A DNA stretch of 64,000 nt from Pseudomonas tohonis (GTDB taxonomy: Bacteria; Pseudomonadota; Gammaproteobacteria; Pseudomonadales; Pseudomonadaceae): assembly GCF_012767755.2 (NCBI RefSeq), contig NZ_AP023189.1, positions 1,550,001-1,614,000 of the forward strand, in the 5' to 3' direction. Below are positions 35,051-43,119 of this stretch, piece after piece (the first letter of the stretch is position 1; each line of letters opens with the position of its first letter). The notes beneath the pieces are model-generated. The model did no database searches and was not told the DNA's origin. It was given only the letters and a program-made list of their open reading frames with translations. The position numbers were made by a program, and so were the translations under genes.

Positions 35051-37768
35051 ATGCCGTCGATCGCGAAACGCCTGTCCTTCTACCGCGCCTGCTACCAGGC
35101 CGATAGCCGCGAACTGCAACTGGACGATGTCAGCACCTTCAAGGCCGAGCGCTGGGGCTGGCTGGACGGGCGCGAGGAGCTGGCCAGCGGCGCCATGCCC
35201 TTCGCCGCGCTGTCGGCCGAGCTGGGCGAGCACCTGTTGCAGCAGCAGAACCTCTACCAGCGCGAGCTGCAGCTGATCTACGGCGTGCTGCCGGTGTGCG
35301 GCCGGCGTAGCGATGCGGAAGGCAGGACGGTGCGCCACTGCGCGCCGCTGGTGTACTTCGAGGCGCGCCTGGAAAGCCTCGGCGAGGGCGCGCCGCCCAG
35401 CCTGGCCATCGACCTCGCCCAGCCCCAGCTCAACCGCCGCCTGCTGCGCCAGCTGCTCAAGGCCGATGCCGAGCAGGGGCTGGAAAGCCTGCCGCTGCCC
35501 AGCGGTGCGCTGGACGATCACTACCTGGCCGACCTGATGGCCTGGCTGCAACGCTTCACCGTGGTCGGCGAAGTGCTGCCGGCCAGCGCCTTCCCCGTGC
35601 TGGAGGGCGCCGCGACCCTGAAGAAGGCCATGGCTGCGCAACGCCTGTCGCTGCGCGCCGCAGCGCTGGTGGCCCTGGCCGAGCGCGGTGCCGGCAGCCG
35701 CGGCATCCTTCACGAACTGCAATTGCTGCAGGGCGCGGAGCGCCATTCGCCGGCACTGCGGCAGTTGCTGGGCGAGGATGCGGTCGGCGAGGAGAGCACG
35801 ATCCTCGGCACCCCCAGCCGCCCGGAAGCGTTGCCGGCCTCCCTCAGCCTGGCCCAGCGCCAGGCCCTGGCCAACGCCACCCGCTACCCCCTGAGCTTCG
35901 TCGCCGGGCCGCCCGGTACCGGCAAGAGCTACACCCTCGCGGCGCTGGCGCTGGACCGCCACCTTCAGGGCGAGAGCGTGCTGCTGGTCAGCCGCAGCCA
36001 GCAGGCGGTCACGGTGATCGCCGACAAGTTGCGCGATGACCTCGACCTGCGCGACGGCGTGCTGCAGGTGGAGGAGCAATCGCTCCTGCGCACCCTGCGC
36101 GCGCGCCTCGACCAACTGCTGCAGGGCGAGCTGCCGCCACTGGAGGAGGGCGCCGTGGCGCGCCAGCAGCGTGCGTTGAAGGACCTGCTGGACGAGGAGG
36201 CCGCCTTGTCCCGGGCCTTCGACAAGCGCAGCCGCCAGGCCTTGCGCTGGAGCGGCCTGCTGGTGCGTGCCGAACGCGGCGCCCTGGCCTTCTGGCAACG
36301 CTGGCTGCAGGTGCCCTGGGTCGAGCGACGGGTGCGCGGCAGCGTGCGCCACTGGCAGATACTTGACGACCTGCGCGACTGCCAGCGCCGCCGCGAGGCC
36401 CACAGCCGGCAGTACATCGAGAGCCTGCGGGTCGAACGCCTGCAACGGCTGCTGGACAGCGACCGGCAGACCTTCGTGCGCTACAACCAGGCGATCCGCG
36501 CGCGCAGCTCGCAGCGCCAGCAGTCGCTGTTCGAGGAACTCGACCCGGCGCACCTGCTCGCCGCCTTCCCCATCTGGGTGGTGAGCCTGGACGACCTGCA
36601 CAAGGTGCTGCCGCTGCGCGAGGGGCTGTTCGACGTGCTGGTGATAGACGAGGCCACCCAGTGCGACATCGCCAGCGCGCTGCCGGCCCTGCAGCGTTGC
36701 AAGCGCGCGGTGGTGGCCGGCGACAGCCGCCAGCTGCGCCACGTGTCCTTCCTCTCCCGCGCCCAGGAGCGCCAGCTGCTGCAGCGTGCCGAGCTGCCGG
36801 AGAGCGACCAGCAGGCCTGGAGCTACCGCGACAACAGCCTGCTCGACCTGGTGGGCGAACGCCTGGCCAGCCAGCGTGCGCTGACCTTCCTCGACGAACA
36901 CTTCCGCGGCCGTCCGGCGCTGATCCGCTTCAGCAACGAGGCCTTCTACAACGGCCGTATCCGGGTGATGAAGGAGCGCCCCGAGCAGCTCGCCGCCGAA
37001 AGCCTCAGCCTGCACCGGCTGGAGGGCCAGCGCGTGCCGGCCGGGCACAACCCGGTGGAGGCGCAGCGCGCCCTGGAGCTGCTCGAAGAGCATGTCGGCC
37101 GCTACCGCGACAGCCAGGTCAAGCCCAGCGTCGGCCTGCTCTCGCCCTTCCGCGACCAGGTGGAGCACTTGCGGCGCCTGCTCGCCGAGCGCCTGCCGGG
37201 CGAGTTGCTGGCGCAGTTCCGGGTGCGCGTGGCCACGCCCTACGGCTTCCAGGGCGAGGAGCGCGACCTGATGATCCTCAGCTTCGCCATCGACGGTGCG
37301 GGCGCCCAGGCGGCGCACTACCTCAACCGCGAGGACATGTTCAACGTCGCCATCACTCGTGCCCGCGAGCACCAGATGCTGCTGTTCAGCGGCGACGAGC
37401 GGCAGCTCGCCCCCGGCCACCTGTTGCGGCGTTACCTGGAGCGCCTGGAGCAGGGCCAGGGCAGCGACGGCGGCGGCCAGGCGGTGGATGCCTTCCAGCA
37501 GCAGGTGGCGACGGCGCTGGAGGCGCAGGGCGTGCGCGTCTGGTCCGGCTACCCGGTGGCCGGGCATTGCCTGGACCTGTTCTGCCAGCGCGGCGAGCGG
37601 GTGCTGGCCATCGACCTGATCGGCTACCCCGGCGCCAGCGAGGACGTCTTCGACCTGGAGCGCTACCAGGTGCTGGCCCGCGCCGGGCTGGAAATGATCC
37701 CGCTCAGCTACGCGGTATGGAAGCTGCAGCCCCAGGTGGCCCTGGAGGCGTTGCTGCTGCGGCTGTGA
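35051..37768 (+). CDS. Superfamily 1 (Upf1/DNA2-like) helicase with C-terminal nuclease-like domain
   Basis: A 905-residue protein from the ATG at 35051, which begins PSIAKRLSFYRACYQADSR; upstream in-frame codons cross the repeat cluster and are not used. The SF1B motifs are complete: Walker A GPPGTGKSYT near residue 287, motif II VIDEATQCD near 530, GDSRQLRHVSFL, LSPFRDQ, ATPYGFQGEERDLMILSF and NVAITRAREH near 764. A coiled-coil insertion lies between motifs Ia and II. The last 90 residues (QQQVATALEAQGV.VWSGYPVAGHCLDLFCQRGERVLAIDL) resemble a Vsr/REase-type nuclease fold. It follows the PLD gene after a 250-base repeat-containing gap, so common transcription is uncertain. Confidence 0.88.
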   Translation: MPSIAKRLSFYRACYQADSRELQLDDVSTFKAERWGWLDGREELASGAMPFAALSAELGEHLLQQQNLYQRELQLIYGVLPVCGRRSDAEGRTVRHCAPLVYFEARLESLGEGAPPSLAIDLAQPQLNRRLLRQLLKADAEQGLESLPLPSGALDDHYLADLMAWLQRFTVVGEVLPASAFPVLEGAATLKKAMAAQRLSLRAAALVALAERGAGSRGILHELQLLQGAERHSPALRQLLGEDAVGEESTILGTPSRPEALPASLSLAQRQALANATRYPLSFVAGPPGTGKSYTLAALALDRHLQGESVLLVSRSQQAVTVIADKLRDDLDLRDGVLQVEEQSLLRTLRARLDQLLQGELPPLEEGAVARQQRALKDLLDEEAALSRAFDKRSRQALRWSGLLVRAERGALAFWQRWLQVPWVERRVRGSVRHWQILDDLRDCQRRREAHSRQYIESLRVERLQRLLDSDRQTFVRYNQAIRARSSQRQQSLFEELDPAHLLAAFPIWVVSLDDLHKVLPLREGLFDVLVIDEATQCDIASALPALQRCKRAVVAGDSRQLRHVSFLSRAQERQLLQRAELPESDQQAWSYRDNSLLDLVGERLASQRALTFLDEHFRGRPALIRFSNEAFYNGRIRVMKERPEQLAAESLSLHRLEGQRVPAGHNPVEAQRALELLEEHVGRYRDSQVKPSVGLLSPFRDQVEHLRRLLAERLPGELLAQFRVRVATPYGFQGEERDLMILSFAIDGAGAQAAHYLNREDMFNVAITRAREHQMLLFSGDERQLAPGHLLRRYLERLEQGQGSDGGGQAVDAFQQQVATALEAQGVRVWSGYPVAGHCLDLFCQRGERVLAIDLIGYPGASEDVFDLERYQVLARAGLEMIPLSYAVWKLQPQVALEALLLRL

Positions 37769-37948
37769 ATGGCCGGTGGCCATTGGCCGACGGCAGGCCG
37801 TGGCGGGCGCACACGGTTACGCGTAAAGTGCGACGCAAGTCACATTTTCATTCGCTGCCTTTTCCGGTACCACCATGCACGCCCTCGCTCGTCACTCCAG
37901 CCCGCCGCCCCTTTCCGGGGCGGCGATCGTTCGCCATGGAGTGGCGTC

Positions 37949-39124
37949 ATGGCGCTGAACATCCCCACGCTGGTGCTGGTCGACGTCTACATCCTCATGC
38001 TCCTCGGCCTGCTGGCGGGCCGCGCCTGGCGCCGGGGCAGCCCCGAGCCCACCCTCGGCTACCTGAGCCTGATGCTGCTGCTCGGCGCGCTGGCCACGGT
38101 GCTCGGCAGCCTGCGCGGGATGAACATCGACCTGGTGCCCATCCTCCTCGGCAATATCGTCCTGCAGTTCAGCTGTGCCATGAACTGGACGGCCATGCGC
38201 GTGTTCGCCGGGCGCCGCGCGCACCTGCCGGGCATCCTCGCCGGGCCGCTGCTCTGGGCCGCGCTCTGCACCGTGCCGGCCTTCTATGAATCGCTGCCGG
38301 CGCGGGTCTTCGTCAGCACGGCGCTGACCCTGGGCTACACCTTGCTCGCCGGCCTGGAGCTGTGGCGCGCGCGGCACGAGCTGCAGGTGTCCATCAAGCC
38401 GGCGCTGGCGCTGCACCTGATCCACTTCGTCACCTATGGCGTGCGCCTGGTGGTGGACCGGGGCGTGCCGTTCCAGGCCGCGGTGGACGGGCAGAGCACC
38501 GGTTTCTTCGCGGTGATGGTGTTCGAGACGCTGCTCTACGCCATCGGCATGGCCTTCGTCACCCTGGCGATGGTCAAGGAGCGCACCGAGCTGCAGTACA
38601 AGCACGCCGCCTTCAGCGACCCGCTCACCGGCATCGGCAACCGGCGTGCCTTCATGACCTCCGGCGAGGCGCTGCTCAAGGCCTGCGCGGCGCGCAAGGA
38701 GTCGGTGGCGCTGCTGCTCTGCGACCTCGACAACTTCAAGCGGCTCAACGACACCTTCGGCCATTCGGCCGGCGACGAGGTGCTGATGGGCTTCTGCGCG
38801 GTGACCTCGGCACGCATGCGCAAGCACGATGTGTTCGGCCGGATCGGTGGCGAGGAGTTCGCCTGCCTGCTGAGCGACGCCGATGCGGCCACCGCCACGC
38901 TGGTGGCCGAGCGCATCCGTCGCGAATTCGCCGAAAGCGACCTCCTCGGCCCTGGCCGGCTCAGCGTGAGCATCGGCATCGCCACCTCGTCCCAGGCCGG
39001 GCATGAGCTGTATCGGCTGCTGTCCCTGGCCGACAAGGCGCTCTACGAGGCGAAGAACCAGGGACGCAATCGCGTGGAGCACTACCACTCCGCCATTCCC
39101 ACCCGCCCCGCCCGGGGCAGCTGA
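37949..39124 (+). CDS. Membrane-bound GGDEF diguanylate cyclase
   Basis: A 391-residue protein. Six or seven membrane segments occupy residues about 5-205, followed by a short helix and the GGDEF domain at about 225-380. The active site is IGGEEFACLLSD, with an I-site RKHD five residues before it, so it should make c-di-GMP with feedback inhibition. The ATG at 37949 is chosen because GGAG lies seven bases before it; a far longer in-frame extension to 37769 lacks support. It is 180 bases after the helicase gene and directly upstream of the IS110 element. The input signal of the membrane sensor region is unknown. Confidence 0.92.
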   Translation: MALNIPTLVLVDVYILMLLGLLAGRAWRRGSPEPTLGYLSLMLLLGALATVLGSLRGMNIDLVPILLGNIVLQFSCAMNWTAMRVFAGRRAHLPGILAGPLLWAALCTVPAFYESLPARVFVSTALTLGYTLLAGLELWRARHELQVSIKPALALHLIHFVTYGVRLVVDRGVPFQAAVDGQSTGFFAVMVFETLLYAIGMAFVTLAMVKERTELQYKHAAFSDPLTGIGNRRAFMTSGEALLKACAARKESVALLLCDLDNFKRLNDTFGHSAGDEVLMGFCAVTSARMRKHDVFGRIGGEEFACLLSDADAATATLVAERIRREFAESDLLGPGRLSVSIGIATSSQAGHELYRLLSLADKALYEAKNQGRNRVEHYHSAIPTRPARGS

Positions 39125-39216
39125 AAAACGACCTGCGTTGCCATCGCGGCGTTAAAAACGGGCTCAAGACGCATGCGTCGGGTCACGTGGCCAATTCGTA
39201 GATACCGTCTTGATTT
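39125..39216. other. Short gap between GGDEF gene and IS110 transposase with a 12-bp palindrome
   Basis: It contains CTGCGTTGCCATCGCGGCG and TTAAAAACGGGCTCAA, of a kind recurrent between Pseudomonas genes, and the perfect palindrome GACGCATGCGTC at 39168-39179. One end of the IS110 element should lie here, but no boundary is evident. Confidence 0.4.
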
Positions 39217-40188
39217 CTAGTGAGCAAGGGCCAGTTTTGCGTCAAATGGCCGGCCTGATTTCAAGACGCCGTAGGCGATGCTCAGCAGCTTGCGCATGGC
39301 GGCGCAGACGATCTGCTTGCCGGTCTTGCCCTTCGCCCTCAATCGTTCGCTCAGGGCCCTGACAGCCTCGTTGTACGTCAGGGCACTGATCGCGGGCATG
39401 AACAAGCCGGCCCGCAGGCGCGATGAGCCCGTCTTGGAGATACGTGTCTGTCCCCGGTGGTTCCCGGACTCCTGCAGCCGCGGATTGAGCCCGGCAAAGG
39501 CAGTGACGGCGCGGCTGTTGGCAAAGCGCAGTGGGTCGCCCAGCTCCGCCAGGAGCAGGGCGGCGGTCTTGTCGGCGATCCCGTCAATGCTGGTCAGCAG
39601 GTCGCGCTTGCCGCGCAGATCCGGGTCGTTGTCGATGTGGTCGTCGATCGCCTTGAGGGTCTCTTCGATCTCCTGACCGATATGTTCCAGCACCGACTGG
39701 ATCGAGGCCTGGACGCTGGCATCGGCCACTTCCAGGCGGTTGCGCTCCATCTGCTCGATTTCGCGCAGGTCCTCCAGGCGCCGTACCAGGGCTTTCAAAC
39801 GCCGCACGGCACGGGGCTCGGGTTGCCAGGGACGCAGACTGTCCTGATGGCGCTCGCCGTATTCGGCGATCAGCTTGGCGTCGACCTTGTCGGTCTTCAC
39901 CCGCTGCAACTGACTACGGGCGTAGTGGGCGATTTGTGCCGGGTTGAGGACACAGACCCGATAGCCTTGCTCCAACAGCCATTCGGCCAGGGCTTCATGG
40001 TGGATGCCGGTGGCCTCCATCACGACCCAGGCTCCGGGTTCGCTGTGTTTGTTCAGCCAGTCGCGCAAGACGGCGAAGCCCGCTTTGTCGTTGGCCAGCT
40101 TGGCCTTGGTGCGGTACTTGCCGTTGGGTTGCAGGGTGGCGAGGTCAAAGGTGTGTTTGGCGATGTCGATGCCGATGACGCTGGGCAT
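39217..40188 (-). CDS. IS110-family transposase
   Basis: A 323-residue transposase-recombinase. The N-terminal DEDD RuvC-like domain has the first Asp in IGIDIAKHTFDLATL, the Glu in VVMEATGIHHEALAEWL and KTDKVDAKLIAEY. The C-terminal Tnp20 domain has LLTSIDGIADKTAALLLAELG and RAVTAFAGLNPRLQESGN, with the catalytic Ser probably in SKTGSSRLR. Length and motifs are intact, so the element may be active. The roughly 190-base non-coding stretch upstream on the minus strand (40189-40380) is where IS110-group elements encode their bridge RNA. Confidence 0.95.
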   Translation of the reverse strand: MPSVIGIDIAKHTFDLATLQPNGKYRTKAKLANDKAGFAVLRDWLNKHSEPGAWVVMEATGIHHEALAEWLLEQGYRVCVLNPAQIAHYARSQLQRVKTDKVDAKLIAEYGERHQDSLRPWQPEPRAVRRLKALVRRLEDLREIEQMERNRLEVADASVQASIQSVLEHIGQEIEETLKAIDDHIDNDPDLRGKRDLLTSIDGIADKTAALLLAELGDPLRFANSRAVTAFAGLNPRLQESGNHRGQTRISKTGSSRLRAGLFMPAISALTYNEAVRALSERLRAKGKTGKQIVCAAMRKLLSIAYGVLKSGRPFDAKLALAH

Positions 40189-40617
40189 GGATTCTCCTCT
40201 CGATCCGTTCAGACGCGATCATCACTGCACCCGGCCCAACCTTGTGAATGCGAGCTCGAGGCTCTGGATACCGTTCGGGCTGTTCGAGTGAGTGTGGAGG
40301 GGCGGAGCACTATCTACGTTGCAGGCTCGTGGCCTAAGGATGGATACGACTTCCAGCCCCTCCCCCGATGATCAGTCGGGGACTATTACCCCTGTGGAGG
40401 TATTAGTCGAGATACAAGGATGGGTCGGGCGGCGTCCGCGAGCTCCGCGAAACCCATCGATGCGGGTTCCAGGCATAACCGGTGTGCCGGGCTCGGCTCC
40501 GCCTGGTGGAGGTAAGAAGCGACCTCCACCCTACACAGCGGTCATGTTCCAGCGGTGGCACGAGCGCTTTGTGTAGGGGCGACTTCAGTCGCCAAGCGGC
40601 GCGCAGCGCCGCCGCTC
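40189..40617. other. Non-coding region: IS110 5' end and palindromic repeats
   Basis: About 430 bases without a gene. 40189-40380 is the transposase leader (candidate bridge RNA). 40363-40381 is a hairpin. 40410-40613 holds intergenic repeat modules. Confidence 0.55.
40419..40613. repeat. Intergenic palindromic repeat cluster (copy 2)
   Basis: Three modules occur in a row: GGATGGGT...AAACCCATC (40419-40458), GGTGGAGGT-N8-ACCTCCACC (40505-40530), and GTAGGGGCGACTTCAGTCGCC plus AAGCGGCGCGCAGCGCCGCC (40573-40613). Each contains an internal inverted repeat and matches the copies near 34821 and 44975. Confidence 0.8.
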
Positions 40618-42300
40618 TTAGGTTCCCAAGGCGCCGTTGGCCAGCGCATCGAGCAACTCTTGTTGCAGCTCATCGGCCCGTTGCGGGGCTTCCGGGCGCA
40701 GGCGTTCGATGGCCTGGCGCAGGCGGGCGAGGGGGTTTTCGGGGGCCATCAGGTTGCGCAGGTCGAGCAGGGCGATGGCCTGTGGATAACGGCCCTGATC
40801 GATGTGATGGCGCAGCAGCGCGGCGTCGAGGTCGCGGCTGTCGCCGCCCAGTTCCAGCAGGCGGTCGCGCAGTGTGGCGGCCTGCTCCGCCTGGTCGATG
40901 GCGATGGCCGCTTCGGCCAGCGTCTCCAGGTACCAGGTGCGTTCGTCAGGGTCGTCGATCTCCTGGGCTTCCCAGTGCGCCAGTGCCTTGTCCAGGGTCT
41001 CTCGGGCAGCGTCCTGCAGCCCCAGGCGGTGTTGCAGGCAGGCCAGGTGGCAGGCCTGGTCCAGCTGTTCATCCCATTCCAGTTGCTGGCGCAGGGCGTC
41101 GAATTCCTCCAGGTCGGCGGTCATCCGCACCGGGTCGCGGGCCGGGTCGGCCTGCATACGGCTGCGCAGGGCCAGCAGGCGCAGGCGAATCCAGTCGGTC
41201 TCCTCGTCCACGGTTTCCATGGCTTCCAGCCCCTGGTGCAGCAGCGCCGCGCTCCAGGCCGGCTGGGCCTCGGCACAGCGTCCCGCCAGCTCCAGGCACA
41301 GCCAGGTGGCGTCGGTGCCGTCCAGGCCGCTGGCGCGCAGCAGGGCATCGGCGCGGGCGGTGTCGGCATGGCCGGCATGCCAGGCCATGAGGTCGGCAAG
41401 CAGGTCCTGCTGCAGTCCTTCGGGGGCCAGGGCCAGCAGGCGTTCGGCCAGTTGCGGGCGTTCGCCGTCCAGCGCCAGGCGCAGCATGCCGTGCCAGTCG
41501 AGGGCGTGCAGGGGCATGTCCGGGCGCGCGAGCAGCTCCAGGGCCTGGGCTTCGCGGTTGTTCTCCAGCAACAGGGTGACGGCGTCGTTGGCCAGGAGCG
41601 CGTCGGGGGCGACGGCGAACTCGCCGAGCAGGTCGAGGCGTTCCTGGGCCAGGCATTCGCGCAGCAGTGCCTGGAAGTCGCCGGGGGCCTCCTGCACCGG
41701 GACGTTGAGCATGGCGCGGGCCCGCTCCAGGCTGCGGCTGGCGGCCTCGGGACGTTCCAGCTGGCGTTGCAGGCCGGCCAGCAGCAGGTTCTGCCGGGCG
41801 GAGAGGGCCTGGCCCACCTGGCCTTCCTGGCCGGCGGTAACGCTGTCGAGCAGCTGGCGGGCCTGCTCCGTGCGGCCGGCCGCGGCCATCAGAGGGATGC
41901 TCAGCAGCGGGGCTTCGGGCAGGGGGCTGGCGCTGGCTTCCAGCAGGTCGAGGGCGGCGAGGGCGTCGGCCGTCTCCAGCAGGTTCTCCAGCATGGATTC
42001 CAGGGCGGACTGGCGGTAGCCGGCCTTCAGCTCGGCGAGGGCTTCCAGCGCCAGGGCACGGTCGCCGGCGAGCAGCAGGGCCGGGGCCACCTGGTGCATG
42101 GCCAGTTGCCGCGCCTCGCCGTCCAGGCGTTGCGCCAGCTGGTGGCCCAGGTGCGGTTCGAGCAGGGTGAGCAGGGCGACCCGGTTGATCTGCGCGGCAC
42201 CCTCGGCGCTGACGCGGGAGGGCCGGGCACGCCGGGCCGAACGCAGCAGCGCCACGGCCAGGAGGGCGACGATGCCGGCCACGATGATGAACGCTTCCAT
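40618..42300 (-). CDS. Membrane-anchored TPR-like protein of unknown function
   Basis: A 560-residue protein starting MEAFIIVAGIVALLAVALLR, a single N-terminal membrane anchor, followed by an entirely helical region rich in Leu, Ala and Gln with regularly spaced A..LL..G....A pairs that look like degenerate TPR repeats. No enzyme motif is seen. AAGGAAG precedes the ATG at 42300. It is divergent from the YaeQ gene with 190 bases between the starts. In P. aeruginosa, from memory, a similar protein lies between the large AAA+ gene and yaeQ, which suggests that the helicase, GGDEF and IS110 DNA was added in between. Confidence 0.8.
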   Translation of the reverse strand: MEAFIIVAGIVALLAVALLRSARRARPSRVSAEGAAQINRVALLTLLEPHLGHQLAQRLDGEARQLAMHQVAPALLLAGDRALALEALAELKAGYRQSALESMLENLLETADALAALDLLEASASPLPEAPLLSIPLMAAAGRTEQARQLLDSVTAGQEGQVGQALSARQNLLLAGLQRQLERPEAASRSLERARAMLNVPVQEAPGDFQALLRECLAQERLDLLGEFAVAPDALLANDAVTLLLENNREAQALELLARPDMPLHALDWHGMLRLALDGERPQLAERLLALAPEGLQQDLLADLMAWHAGHADTARADALLRASGLDGTDATWLCLELAGRCAEAQPAWSAALLHQGLEAMETVDEETDWIRLRLLALRSRMQADPARDPVRMTADLEEFDALRQQLEWDEQLDQACHLACLQHRLGLQDAARETLDKALAHWEAQEIDDPDERTWYLETLAEAAIAIDQAEQAATLRDRLLELGGDSRDLDAALLRHHIDQGRYPQAIALLDLRNLMAPENPLARLRQAIERLRPEAPQRADELQQELLDALANGALGT

Positions 42301-42490
42301 TGGCTTCCTTTCCTGAAGTGCGGACCGGGCCGGCTTATAAAGGGGGCCGCCCCCGGCTGGCAACCCCGAGTCGCACGGGCTGGGAACCCGAGCGCATTTC
42401 CAGGGCGCCGAACGGCCGGATGGCGCCCGGGCGCGGCAGCGGGTTTCGGGTTAGACTTGCCGCCTTTTCGCCTAACCAAGAAGCCCGCAC

Positions 42491-43030
42491 ATGGCCCTGC
42501 AAGCGACGCCCTACAAAGTCGAACTCAACCTCACCGACCTCGACCGCAGCGTGTACGAGAACCTGCGCTTCACCGTCGCCAAGCACCCCTCGGAAACCGA
42601 GGAGCGCCTGGCCGTGCGCCTGATCGCCTACGCCCTCTGGTACCACGAGCAGCTGTCCTTCGGCCGTGGCCTGTCGGACGTCGACGAGCCGGCGCTGTGG
42701 GAGAAGAGCCTCGATGATCGCGTCCTCCACTGGATCGAGGTGGGCCAGCCGGACGCCGAGCGCATCACCTGGTGTTCGCGCCGTACCGAGCGCTTCAGCC
42801 TGGTGGCCTACGGCAACCTGCGCGTGTGGCAGACCAAGGTGCTGGACGGCGTGCGCAGCCTGAAGAACATCAATGTGGTCGGCATCGACCAGCAGGCCCT
42901 GGAGAACCTGGCCAAGGACCTGCCGCGCTCGATCAACTGGAGCGTGATGATCAGCGACGGCGAGCTGTTCGTGACCGATGAGCGTGGCCAGCACGAGATT
43001 CCCCTGGAGTGGCTGGCCGGCGAGCGCTGA
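42491..43030 (+). CDS. YaeQ-family protein
   Basis: A 179-residue protein with the full YaeQ family pattern: ALQATPYKVELNLTDLDRSVYE at the start, HPSETEERLAVRLIAYALW, and VGQPDAERITWCSRR. YaeQ structures show a PD-(D/E)XK nuclease-like fold, and E. coli YaeQ was once linked to suppression of rfaH defects; the cellular role is unsettled. It lies 89 bases ahead of recJ in the same direction, the usual Pseudomonas order. Confidence 0.94.
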   Translation: MALQATPYKVELNLTDLDRSVYENLRFTVAKHPSETEERLAVRLIAYALWYHEQLSFGRGLSDVDEPALWEKSLDDRVLHWIEVGQPDAERITWCSRRTERFSLVAYGNLRVWQTKVLDGVRSLKNINVVGIDQQALENLAKDLPRSINWSVMISDGELFVTDERGQHEIPLEWLAGER

Positions 43031-43119
43031 TCACCGCCCCACGCGGCCGCCCGGCTCACCCGAGCGGCCCCCTGTTTCACGGCGGCAGCGCCCGCCCGCA
43101 AGCCTGAAGACTGAGCCGC

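Larger units (their letters stand above)
39125..40380 (-). mobile_element. IS110-family insertion sequence (limits approximate)
   Basis: A single-gene element with a DEDD-type transposase on the minus strand. IS110 elements have no clear terminal inverted repeats and make no consistent target duplication, so the ends are only bracketed by the neighbouring genes and repeats. The right flank holds a palindromic CCCCGA/TCGGGG hairpin (40363-40381) and repeat modules; several Pseudomonas IS110 members insert in such palindromes. Confidence 0.6.

Noticed and set aside
34913-37783. 956-codon minus-strand open frame opposite the helicase gene
   Set aside because: Shadow of the SF1 helicase; no domain, and its composition is typical of antisense GC-rich DNA.
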